In this document: in pieces, positions 15,212-22,655 of the stretch
Numbering within the stretch: position 1 is the stretch's first letter
Layout of the letters: each line of letters begins with the position of its first letter
NCBI GenBank assembly: GCA_025360565.1
Contig: JANYBY010000211.1
Location: 1 to 24,640 of the forward strand
Direction: 5' to 3'
Length of the DNA stretch: 24,640 bases
Origin: Bacteroidota bacterium
GTDB lineage: Bacteria; Bacteroidota; Bacteroidia; B-17B0; Aurantibacillaceae
Notes under the pieces: generated by a model
What the model was told of the DNA's origin: nothing
The model's input: the letters and a program-made list of their open reading frames with translations, nothing else
The model's database searches: none
Made by a program: the position numbers and the translations under genes

Positions 15212-15631
15212 TCAATCCACCACCGCCATCACTTTTAATTCAATGGCAATTGGTGTTGGTAATTTATTTATTTCAATGGTAGTTCGGCAAGGAGGGTTTT
15301 CTTTAAAATACTCGGCCCAAATTTTATTGTATTTTGGAAAATCGTCTTTCATGTTGGTTAAAAAAACGGTCACATCCACAATTTTATCCCAACTACTGCC
15401 CGAGTCTTCTAAAATATATTTTATATTTCTGAACACGCTGTGGCATTGCGCTTCTATATCGTAACTTATAATTTGTCCGTTCTCATCCAGCTCAACACCG
15501 GGAATTTTTTTGCTGCCTCTTTCGCGCGGACCAACCCCGCTTAAAAATAAAAAATTACCCACTTTACGCGCGTGTGGATACAAGCCTACAGGCTCGGGGG
15601 CTTTTGATGATTCTATTTTTGTGTTTGACAT
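15212..15631 (-). CDS. RidA family deaminase, possibly 2-aminomuconate deaminase-like
   Basis: The start at 15629-15631 (MSNTKIESSKAPEPVGLYPH) gives 139 residues, the usual RidA length. A longer frame reaching 15700 would add 23 residues (many Arg/Ile) encoded by the adjacent TACGAAT-type repeat, so it is rejected. Family marks are NFLFLSGVGPRE, AQCHSVFRNIKYILEDSGSS, the conserved Arg in CRTTIEINKLP and the Glu in IELKVMAVV. Canonical RidA hydrolyses reactive enamines/imines. The N-terminal SKAPEP...PHARKVGNFL resembles 2-aminomuconate deaminase of tryptophan/2-aminophenol breakdown more than housekeeping RidA; this is from recollection. No other pathway gene is next to it. The TPR-SpoIIE gene follows 21 nt downstream. 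Confidence 0.88.
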   Translation of the reverse strand: MSNTKIESSKAPEPVGLYPHARKVGNFLFLSGVGPRERGSKKIPGVELDENGQIISYDIEAQCHSVFRNIKYILEDSGSSWDKIVDVTVFLTNMKDDFPKYNKIWAEYFKENPPCRTTIEINKLPTPIAIELKVMAVVD

Positions 15632-15639
15632 ATTGTTAC

Positions 15640-15806
15640 GAATTATGAATCTAATACGAATTTGATATCTACGAAATACGAATTTTGTACGAATATACAA
15701 ATCTGTGTGGTTTCATCAAATTGTACCTATTGATTTGTACCAATACGGGTGCATATTGGCAGTCAGATTCGTACATTTGTATTGATTCGTAATTCGTAGA
15801 CTAAGG
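15640..15806. repeat. Inverted repeat of the TACGAAT type upstream of the RidA gene
   Basis: CTACGAAATACGAATTTTGT (15669-15688), then ACGAATATACAAATCTG, is the imperfect reverse complement of CAGATTCGTACATTTGTATT (15765-15784), then GATTCGTAATTCGTAG. Between them a smaller hairpin CCAATA...TATTGG (about 15741-15760) is present. Further TACGAAT words lie at 15640-15665. The repeat fills the space between the divergent RidA and persulfide dioxygenase genes. Confidence 0.75.
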
Positions 15807-15863
15807 ATAAAATTAACTAAAGAATTCAATAATACCTTCATTTTTTTCTATTAAATAATAAAA

Positions 15864-15879
15864 TTACTTAGTAACTTTA
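15864..15879 (+). promoter_or_regulatory. Candidate operator and -7 region before the persulfide dioxygenase gene
   Basis: TTACTTAGTAA (15864-15874) is a perfect odd-length palindrome, and TAACTTTA (15872-15879) inside and after it resembles TAnnTTTG with the last base changed. The ATG follows at 15884. The overlap suggests a repressor that senses the enzyme's substrate, but no regulator gene is adjacent. ACTTAGT/ACTTTAGT also makes a near direct repeat. Confidence 0.35.
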
Positions 15880-15883
15880 GTCA

Positions 15884-17284
15884 ATGAACGTAAAGCAACT
15901 TTATACAAATTGCCTGGCACAAGGGGCCTATTATATTGCGCATAATGGCGAAGCGGCTATTATTGATCCGTTGCGCGAAACACAGCCATATTTAGATCTG
16001 TTAAAGCAAAACGGAGATAAATTAAAGTACATTTTTGAAACGCATTTTCATGCCGACTTTGTAAGCGGACATGTTGACCTTGCAAAAGCTACCGGCGCTA
16101 AAATAATTTTTGGTCCCGAAGCTAAAACAAATTACGAAAGTTATGTTGCAAAAGACAGTGAAGAATTTAAAATTGGCGATTTAACGCTAAAAGTTTTACA
16201 TACACCTGGTCATACTCTAGAGTCGAGCACCTTTTTATTATTGGACGAGAATAAAAAACCGAATTGCATTTTTACCGGCGATACTTTATTTATTGGTGAT
16301 GTGGGCCGTCCCGATCTTGCAATAAAATCTTCGTTAACGGTTGAAGACCTTGCCGGAATGCTTTACGATTCGCTGCGAAATAAAATTATGACCTTACCCG
16401 ATGATGTAATTGTGTATCCCGCTCACGGAGCAGGTTCTGCCTGTGGTAAGAATATGAGCAAAGAAACCTTTGATACTTTGGGCAACCAAAAAAAAGTAAA
16501 TTACGCTTTACAAAATATTACCAAAGCCCAATTTATAAAAGAATTAACCACCGGAATTTTACCGGCCCCTCAATATTTTTCTAAGAACGCGATGCTTAAT
16601 AAAAGCGGTTATAAAAATTACAACGAAGTTATAAAACATGGTTCAGTGGGCTTAGATGTTGCAAAATTTGATGAAATTTTAAAAAATAAGAAAGCCTTGG
16701 TTCTTGATGTGAGAAAACCTGAGGAGTTTTCTCAAGGACATGTTCCAAATTCTTTATTCATTGGATTAGACGGGCAATTTGCGCCCTGGGTTGGCACAGT
16801 GATCGAAGACCTTAGCACACCTGTATTAATTGTGGCGCCCGTTGGCAGAGAAGAAGAAACTATTATGCGTTTAAGCAGGGTAGGGTACGACAATTGTATT
16901 GGCTATTTAACAGGAGGATTTGATGTGTGGAAAAATGCCGGAAAAGAAATCGCGAAGATAACTTCTATTTCCGCCACCGAATTCGCGGATAAATTAAAAG
17001 TTTCAAAAATAAATATTTTGGATGTGCGCAAACCCGGCGAATATGAAGCCATTCATTTAAAAGAAGTAAATAGCAACCCACTTGATTTTATAAAAGATTG
17101 GGAAGATACGATAGACAGATCGAAAGAATATTATGTGCATTGCGCCGGTGGTTACCGCAGCATGATCGCGGCTTCAATATTAAAAGCAAAAGGGCACCAA
17201 AAATTAATTGATGTTGCCGGGGGTTTTGCCGCTATTGAAAAAACCGGTGTGCCGGTTACAACATTTGCTTGCCAATCTAAGTAG
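15884..17284 (+). CDS. CstB-like persulfide dioxygenase with pseudo-rhodanese and rhodanese domains
   Basis: The 466-residue cytosolic enzyme has an ETHE1-type metallo-beta-lactamase domain (1-250): THFHADFVSGH (53-63), HTPGH (106-110), FTGDTLFIGDVGRPDL (130-145) and HGAG (181-184) provide the single-iron site. A first rhodanese domain (about 255-355) lacks the catalytic Cys: the active loop reads VAPVGREEE. A second (about 362-462) has Cys420 in HCAGGYRS. This order matches Staphylococcus aureus CstB, which oxidises low-molecular-weight persulfides and makes thiosulfate. The role is sulfide/persulfide detoxification. The gene stands alone with a possible palindromic operator immediately upstream. 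No sulfide:quinone oxidoreductase is in the window. Confidence 0.93.
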   Translation: MNVKQLYTNCLAQGAYYIAHNGEAAIIDPLRETQPYLDLLKQNGDKLKYIFETHFHADFVSGHVDLAKATGAKIIFGPEAKTNYESYVAKDSEEFKIGDLTLKVLHTPGHTLESSTFLLLDENKKPNCIFTGDTLFIGDVGRPDLAIKSSLTVEDLAGMLYDSLRNKIMTLPDDVIVYPAHGAGSACGKNMSKETFDTLGNQKKVNYALQNITKAQFIKELTTGILPAPQYFSKNAMLNKSGYKNYNEVIKHGSVGLDVAKFDEILKNKKALVLDVRKPEEFSQGHVPNSLFIGLDGQFAPWVGTVIEDLSTPVLIVAPVGREEETIMRLSRVGYDNCIGYLTGGFDVWKNAGKEIAKITSISATEFADKLKVSKINILDVRKPGEYEAIHLKEVNSNPLDFIKDWEDTIDRSKEYYVHCAGGYRSMIAASILKAKGHQKLIDVAGGFAAIEKTGVPVTTFACQSK

Positions 17285-17375
17285 TTGCTTTTCAAATTAC
17301 TTTTCTTTTCCTAATTGTATTTGCGAGGGCTTTGGGTGTGTTTGCTGGCCGAAAAGCTACCATTAACATTATTTT

Positions 17376-17392
17376 AAACGGTATTCGTTTTT
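17376..17392. terminator. Weak terminator-like hairpin between convergent genes
   Basis: AAACG (17376-17380) and CGTTT (17386-17390) flank a five-base loop and continue into TTTTT. The stem is short. A terminator is expected here because the persulfide dioxygenase and tolC-like genes converge. An 18-codon ATG frame at 17394-17450 (MKHLGDIIDANKKIPDTC) has no visible ribosome-binding context and is not called. Confidence 0.3.
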
Positions 17393-17467
17393 AATGAAAC
17401 ATTTAGGAGATATAATAGACGCGAACAAAAAAATTCCGGATACCTGTTAGCAGAGCAGCGTTAAAAA

Positions 17468-18871
17468 TCACAAACTAAGCGGAATGCCCTGATAATAATC
17501 TAACACTTTTAATTTAAAAATATAATCATATTTACTTTGCAATAAATTACTTTCGGCGGCAAACACCCTGTTTTTTGCAGTGCTAAAATCAAAAGCGTTT
17601 ATTACGCCGGCGTCAAATTTTTGTTGCGCGTATTTAAAAGATATATTGGCGGCTTCAACACTTGCCCGGGTTGCTTTGTATTTATTTAATGCCGCTTTTG
17701 CATTAGCGTAGGCTTGCACAATTGTTTTATATAAATTTTGTTTTTTAAGATCCTGCGAAAGGTACGCGTTCATTAAATTAATTTTTGAGTTCTTAATATT
17801 GGTGGTGGTCGATAAGCCGTTGAATAACGGCACAGATAAAGTAAAACCCAAACTTTTATTTATATTATTACTCACCTGTTTTGAAAAACCGGTTGTATTG
17901 CCGAAAACCGGTACGTCCTGATTGTACGTTATTGGCCCAACTCCGGTAATAAGGGTTTGTGTAACCGAAGTATTACCGATAAAATCTTTTGCCAAACCCG
18001 AATAACCTGTACCAACAGTACCGGCCATTGTTAAAGAAGGGCTTATGCGCCCTTTAGTGGCGGCGTATGTTTTGGTAGCACTTAAAATAGTGTACGAACC
18101 GCTTTTTATACCGGGCTGATTTTTTAAAGCTGTTTCATAAATAAACATAATGTTATCGTTCAATAATTTTTCAGATTCCACTTCAATACTTGGCTTTACA
18201 ATTGTAAAATTTGTAACGCTGTCAAAATTCATCAGCTGTTTTAAATTAAGCATCGAGAGCTGGTAATTATTATCCGCTGTTGTAACATTTACATCGTCGT
18301 TGGCTAATTGCGCTAAAATATCGTACTGAATACTTTGTGAAATGGAGCCCGCCTCAACTAATTTTTGTGTTCGGTCGAGCTGTTCCTTACTAATATCTCT
18401 TTGATTTTGTGAGATCTTTAAAAGTTCTTCCGAAAAAATAGTGGTAATATACGCGTTGGCAATGTTTAAGGAGAGATCGTTTTGCAATTGCTTTAAATTT
18501 TCAACGCCGCTTAAATAATTATATTCGGTGGCTTTAATATTGTTATACTGGTACAAGCCACTCCATAAAGTTATTTGGGCCTGCCCGTAAAAATTTTCAG
18601 ACAAAACAGTACTGCTCGCGAATTTATTGGTGTAAGGGTCAATTTTTTGTCCGTTGTTATACGTGTGCTGTGCCCCTAAATTTAACGATGGTAAAACACC
18701 TGCCTTGGTTTGGGCGCTGTTGTTTTTATTTATTTCATTATTTAAAGCGCTTTGTTTTAAACCAATATTATGGGCCACGGCGTAACTAATGCACTGCTGC
18801 AGATCCCATCCGCTTTGGGCCTTAATGCCAAAAGCAAAAACAAGTAAAAAACTTAAAATAATAGTTCTCAT
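17468..18871 (-). CDS. TolC-family outer-membrane efflux/secretion protein
   Basis: The 467-residue protein has a signal peptide (MRTIILSFLLVFAFGIKAQS) and two homologous halves (about 25-215 and 235-465), each a long coiled-coil region typical of the outer-membrane efflux (OEP) family: LQQCISYAVAHNIGLKQSAL, LLKISQNQRDISKEQLDRTQ and, in the second half, NIKNSKINLMNAYLSQDLKK. Such proteins form trimeric channels linked to an inner-membrane pump or exporter. The gene starts 6 nt after the WecA-like gene and ends the polysaccharide operon. No membrane-fusion or inner-membrane partner is in this window, so an export role for the glycan is inferred from position only; a multidrug pump component is the alternative. 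Confidence 0.9.
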   Translation of the reverse strand: MRTIILSFLLVFAFGIKAQSGWDLQQCISYAVAHNIGLKQSALNNEINKNNSAQTKAGVLPSLNLGAQHTYNNGQKIDPYTNKFASSTVLSENFYGQAQITLWSGLYQYNNIKATEYNYLSGVENLKQLQNDLSLNIANAYITTIFSEELLKISQNQRDISKEQLDRTQKLVEAGSISQSIQYDILAQLANDDVNVTTADNNYQLSMLNLKQLMNFDSVTNFTIVKPSIEVESEKLLNDNIMFIYETALKNQPGIKSGSYTILSATKTYAATKGRISPSLTMAGTVGTGYSGLAKDFIGNTSVTQTLITGVGPITYNQDVPVFGNTTGFSKQVSNNINKSLGFTLSVPLFNGLSTTTNIKNSKINLMNAYLSQDLKKQNLYKTIVQAYANAKAALNKYKATRASVEAANISFKYAQQKFDAGVINAFDFSTAKNRVFAAESNLLQSKYDYIFKLKVLDYYQGIPLSL

Positions 18872-18877
18872 TTAGAT

Positions 18878-20026
18878 TTATATTTCCTCATTTGTATTTT
18901 CATTCTCATCAACTTCCGTTTCAATTACGATCGGTTTTACACGCTTGCTTTTTTTAGTTCTTTTGTTAATGCTTATAACGATGAGTAAAAAAAGTACGCT
19001 GGTACATAAAACGGTTAACAAGCCAAACGTTACATTTTGAATAAAAAAAGAGAGTAACGAGGCGCCAATGGTGCATACGGTAAAAATATAAATAATAATT
19101 ACAGTTTTAACATGGCTGTATCTGCATTCAATTAATTTGTGGTGCAAGTGATTTCTATCCGCCTGAAATGGCGATTGACCTTTAACAGCTCTGATAATAA
19201 ATACACGCAAGGTATCCAATAACGGATAAATTAAAGCTGCAACCGCAAATACCGGTTTACTGATGTGGATCCAAAAGGAATTTAATTCCTGTATAGGATA
19301 TTCGATCATTTTAATGGCAAGTACGCATACAAACATGCCAATAACGAGCGAACCCGAATCGCCCATAAATATTTTAGCCGGCGAAAAATTAAAAATCAAA
19401 AAGCCCAATAACGAACCGGCAAGCGAAAAAGATAAGGCGGCATAAGGGAACTCGTTTGCCGAAATAAACCAGGCGCCAAAAGCGCAGCAGCTTAAAAAGC
19501 CTACACCTGCCGCCAGCCCATCAACTCCATCAATTAAATTAAATGAGTTTACAACTACTACATACGTGAAAATGGATAAGAACACGCTTCCCCAATAAGG
19601 AATATCGTACACGCCAAAGATCCCATGCAAACTGGTAATGCGCACATCGCCCATCAATACTAAAATTAGTGCCACAACAATGTGCGCGAATAATTTTTTT
19701 ACAGGGGCAGTACCAATAATATCATCCTTTACCCCAACAAAAAATAAAATTAAACTGGTGGCCACAATTAATTTAAATTCTTTTACCGATTGATAGATCT
19801 TATCGTAATAGTGTACGTCCTCAATATTGTACCATAAGGCATACGAAAATAAAGTGCCGGCAAAAATAATAATGCCTCCAATGGTGGGCACCGATCGCTT
19901 ATGAATTTTACGATCCTCGCTCGGCGAATCAATTAAGCGCTTTAACACCGCCACTTTTATTAAAGCGGGAGTTGAATAAAGCACTACAATAAATGCCGTT
20001 AAAAAAACAAGTATTAAAACTGTCAT
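18878..20026 (-). CDS. WecA/MraY-type polyprenyl-phosphate sugar-1-phosphate transferase
   Basis: The 382-residue integral membrane enzyme has about ten membrane helices and a charged C-terminal tail. Motifs are VGVKDDIIG (98-106, metal-binding Asp pair), NSFNLIDGVDGLAAG (160-174), IFMGDSGSL (219-227) and RNHLHHKLIE (291-300). It resembles WecA more than MraY, notably the HHKL motif and the length. The expected reaction is transfer of a GlcNAc-1-phosphate (or other HexNAc-1-phosphate) to undecaprenyl phosphate, the first step of an O-antigen or capsule repeat. The stop of the upstream Wzi-like gene abuts this start codon directly, so they are certainly cotranscribed. The donor sugar is not determined. 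Confidence 0.93.
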   Translation of the reverse strand: MTVLILVFLTAFIVVLYSTPALIKVAVLKRLIDSPSEDRKIHKRSVPTIGGIIIFAGTLFSYALWYNIEDVHYYDKIYQSVKEFKLIVATSLILFFVGVKDDIIGTAPVKKLFAHIVVALILVLMGDVRITSLHGIFGVYDIPYWGSVFLSIFTYVVVVNSFNLIDGVDGLAAGVGFLSCCAFGAWFISANEFPYAALSFSLAGSLLGFLIFNFSPAKIFMGDSGSLVIGMFVCVLAIKMIEYPIQELNSFWIHISKPVFAVAALIYPLLDTLRVFIIRAVKGQSPFQADRNHLHHKLIECRYSHVKTVIIIYIFTVCTIGASLLSFFIQNVTFGLLTVLCTSVLFLLIVISINKRTKKSKRVKPIVIETEVDENENTNEEI

Positions 20027-21586
20027 CTAAAAATCGTAATAAAAATTATATAAATTGGTTCTAAGGGCTAAATAAATATAGTTGGTTTCATTGTTTAAGC
20101 TCTTAAAATTAGGAAAATTTTGATTACGGTAGGTATAACCCAGACTTAGATTTAAATTATAAGAAGGATTAAGCAAGTAACCTACTTTGGTGTTAAGCAT
20201 TTGGGCGCTGTAATAATAATCGCCGTTCTTTGGTACAATTTGATTATTGTACTTAAAGTTTACAAAAAAACGTTTGTATTTGTAATCTGCAATAAACAGT
20301 AACTCTTTACCGTAACCCGGCGAATAAGCCAAAGTTTGGTTGTAATGCGAATAACTTTGGTTGGCCGTGGCCGTAACCGGGCTGTAATAACTGCCCTCGT
20401 TAACATTGTTGTATTCAACCTGAAAAAATAATTTTTTAATACCAAAAACATCAAACCAATTTAAGCCCGCCTGATAGCCAACCCCATTGCCGAGTGTTTT
20501 GGTATTGCTCAGGTCATCGGCCATTACCTGGCCATACACATTTATTTTATTAGTTAGTTTTAATTTAACATCGCCACCAATTAAAATATTATTTTTATTA
20601 TTTAATCCGTATTGCGTTAGGTTGGTAAAGATAACGGGGTTAAAATATTCCCAATCTAAATGCTGTTTGTTCCTGTCATCTGCGGCTTGCCAGATCATTC
20701 CCTGAAAAAAACCGATATTCAAAAATTTGGTCATGTTAATACTTAAGTATTGAAAAGAGGCCGCCTTTTTTTGATACAAACGTTCGGCATTCGCGATCGG
20801 TTTTTTACTGGCCGAATCTAAATTCATTAATACCGCGTAAATATTTGTGTATTGCACGCGGCCTTTGAACCATTGATGCGTAAACCTGGCGTAAGGATAA
20901 TTCAGCGCGTTATCGCTGAGCAAAAGCGAACGGTACCCGTGCCCTATTTTTTGTTTACCGTGCCCAAACTGAATATTTAAATTTTTAATTGGCTGATACG
21001 ATACAAAACCCGATGAGAACGCGTAATCGTAACCTGTAACTTTAAATGTTTTCCACCGGCCCTGGCCGGGCACAACCAGCGCGCCCTGCACATTATCGCT
21101 AATATAAGTAGGGAACTCAGCTTGATTTTCAACGAACATGGTTTCAAAATAAACCTTATCGCCAATGTATCCTGCTCCAATAAAACCACGAGTGTTGGTA
21201 TTGGTTTGTTTTTTTAAACCATTGTAATATTCGTTACCAATATCTAGATTAAAGATAGGGTCGAGGGTAAATTTAAAATTTTGGCCGTGAGGTTTAATGG
21301 TTATCACATGTTTATAAAACGCAATATCCAAAGCCGGATCATCCATTATGTATTTAAAAATGCGATGCGTGTCGGAAACATTTTCGTATTTACTTGAAAA
21401 AAAATGAATGTAAGGTTTAACCGAAGTGTGCGTGGAAGAATCTTTTGTCGCCAGTTTTTTTTCGGTGAGCAGCGACGAAAAATATTCGTTCGGGAGGTTA
21501 TAGAATTGGGCTTTTGTCGGCAGGGAAACAAGAAGCAAGACGATAAGAAGCAAGATGCATTGTATTTTATTTTTAAATTTATTCAT
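20027..21586 (-). CDS. Wzi/RemB-like outer-membrane protein
   Basis: The 519-residue protein has a signal peptide (MNKFKNKIQCILLLIVLLLV..KAQ) and a beta-barrel-like run of short alternating strands ending in Phe (LRTNLYNFYYDF). GHGKQKIGHGYRSLLLSDNA (about 220-240) and the following YPYARF segment match the Wzi capsule-assembly family and the Flavobacterium gliding protein RemB group. The likely role is surface attachment or organisation of a polysaccharide, or a motility/adhesion function. It is 0 nt from the WecA-like gene and 42 nt downstream of fcl, which favours a role in displaying the operon's glycan. Clear proof needs experiment; RemB-type function cannot be excluded. Confidence 0.82.
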   Translation of the reverse strand: MNKFKNKIQCILLLIVLLLVSLPTKAQFYNLPNEYFSSLLTEKKLATKDSSTHTSVKPYIHFFSSKYENVSDTHRIFKYIMDDPALDIAFYKHVITIKPHGQNFKFTLDPIFNLDIGNEYYNGLKKQTNTNTRGFIGAGYIGDKVYFETMFVENQAEFPTYISDNVQGALVVPGQGRWKTFKVTGYDYAFSSGFVSYQPIKNLNIQFGHGKQKIGHGYRSLLLSDNALNYPYARFTHQWFKGRVQYTNIYAVLMNLDSASKKPIANAERLYQKKAASFQYLSINMTKFLNIGFFQGMIWQAADDRNKQHLDWEYFNPVIFTNLTQYGLNNKNNILIGGDVKLKLTNKINVYGQVMADDLSNTKTLGNGVGYQAGLNWFDVFGIKKLFFQVEYNNVNEGSYYSPVTATANQSYSHYNQTLAYSPGYGKELLFIADYKYKRFFVNFKYNNQIVPKNGDYYYSAQMLNTKVGYLLNPSYNLNLSLGYTYRNQNFPNFKSLNNETNYIYLALRTNLYNFYYDF

Positions 21587-21628
21587 TTAAGTCTTGTCTC
21601 TTGCGTCAAAAACATCTTGCCTTCGATC

Positions 21629-22570
21629 TTACAAAGTCTTTACGTTTTGTTTTTTCTTAAAATCTTCGTAAACCATTTTTATTCCATCTTCCAATTCAAT
21701 CTTGTATTTCCAACCTAAACTATTTAAAAATTTTACATCCATTAATTTTCTCATCGTTCCGTCGGGTTTAGTAAGATCGTGTTTTATTTCGCCGTTATAA
21801 TCAACAATTTTTTTAATGAGTAATGCAAGGTCTTTAATACTGAGGTCGGTTCCGCAGCCAATGTTTACGTGCTGTTGACCGTTATATTTTTGCATTAAAA
21901 ATACGCAGGCATCTGCCATATCATCGGCGTGCAAAAATTCGCGCAGCGGAGAACCCGTTCCCCACATTTCAACATACGGTAAATTACTTTCTTTTGCTTC
22001 GTGAAATTTACGAATGAGTGCCGGCAGAACGTGCGAATTATTTAAATTATAATTATCGTTTGGCCCGTACAAATTGGTTGGCATTACGCTAATAAAATCA
22101 CAACCGTATTGGCGGCGATAATTTTCGCACATTTTTATGCCGGTAATTTTTGCAATAGCATAGGGCTCGTTGGTATCTTCTAAATAACCGCTTAATAAAT
22201 ATTCTTCTTTCAGCGGCTGAGGCGCAAGTTTTGGATAAATACAACTCGAACCAAGGAACATTAATTTTTTTACTTTGGATAAATATGACGAATGGATCAC
22301 ATTATTCTGGATCATTAAATTATCGTACAAAAATTCGGCGCGGTAAGTATTGTTTGCTTGTATACCGCCTACTTTTGCGGCTGCTAAAAAAACGTAGTCG
22401 GGTTTTTCGGCCTCAAAAAATTTACTAACGGCTTGCGAATTGCGCAGATCGAGCTCGGCCGAAGTTTTTAAAATAAAATTACTGAAGCCTTTTTTTTGAA
22501 GGTTGCGTAAAATAGCCGAACCAACCATTCCGCGATGACCTGCGATGTATATCTTTGACTTTGGTTCCAT
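21629..22570 (-). CDS. fcl: GDP-L-fucose synthase
   Basis: The 313-residue short-chain dehydrogenase/reductase converts GDP-4-keto-6-deoxymannose to GDP-L-fucose with NADPH. GHRGMVG (11-17) is the NADP-binding loop; GSSC (107-110) supplies the Ser and the Cys of the epimerase site; Tyr137 and Lys141 (YAIAK) complete the catalytic triad. SVMPTNLYGPNDNY is typical. It follows gmd by 85 nt, the interval being filled with an inverted repeat, and together they supply activated fucose for the polysaccharide. Confidence 0.96.
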   Translation of the reverse strand: MEPKSKIYIAGHRGMVGSAILRNLQKKGFSNFILKTSAELDLRNSQAVSKFFEAEKPDYVFLAAAKVGGIQANNTYRAEFLYDNLMIQNNVIHSSYLSKVKKLMFLGSSCIYPKLAPQPLKEEYLLSGYLEDTNEPYAIAKITGIKMCENYRRQYGCDFISVMPTNLYGPNDNYNLNNSHVLPALIRKFHEAKESNLPYVEMWGTGSPLREFLHADDMADACVFLMQKYNGQQHVNIGCGTDLSIKDLALLIKKIVDYNGEIKHDLTKPDGTMRKLMDVKFLNSLGWKYKIELEDGIKMVYEDFKKKQNVKTL

Positions 22571-22588
22571 TTATTAATTTTAGATTTT

Positions 22589-22653
22589 TTGAATTGTAGA
22601 TTTGTAGAATGGCGCGAAGTAAATTCTAAAATTCTAAAAATCGGCAATTCAAC
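22589..22653. repeat. Inverted repeat between gmd and fcl
   Basis: TTGAATTGTAGATTTGTAGA (22589-22608) is the imperfect reverse complement of ATTCTAAAAATCGGCAATTC (22631-22650), with a second ATTCTAAA just before it at 22623. The arms border a short GGCGCGAAG loop. It is distinct in sequence from the other repeats in the window. It sits inside an operon, so transcription must pass through it. Confidence 0.6.
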
Positions 22654-22655
22654 AA

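Noticed and set aside
15632..15700. 23-residue N-terminal extension of the RidA protein
   Set aside because: It is encoded by the TACGAAT-type repeat, is rich in Arg and Ile, and is absent from the usual RidA length; the Met at 15629-15631 fits the family start.
17394..17450. 18-codon forward ORF (MKHLGDIIDANKKIPDTC)
   Set aside because: It is short, lacks a convincing ribosome-binding context and no relative is known to me; could be chance.
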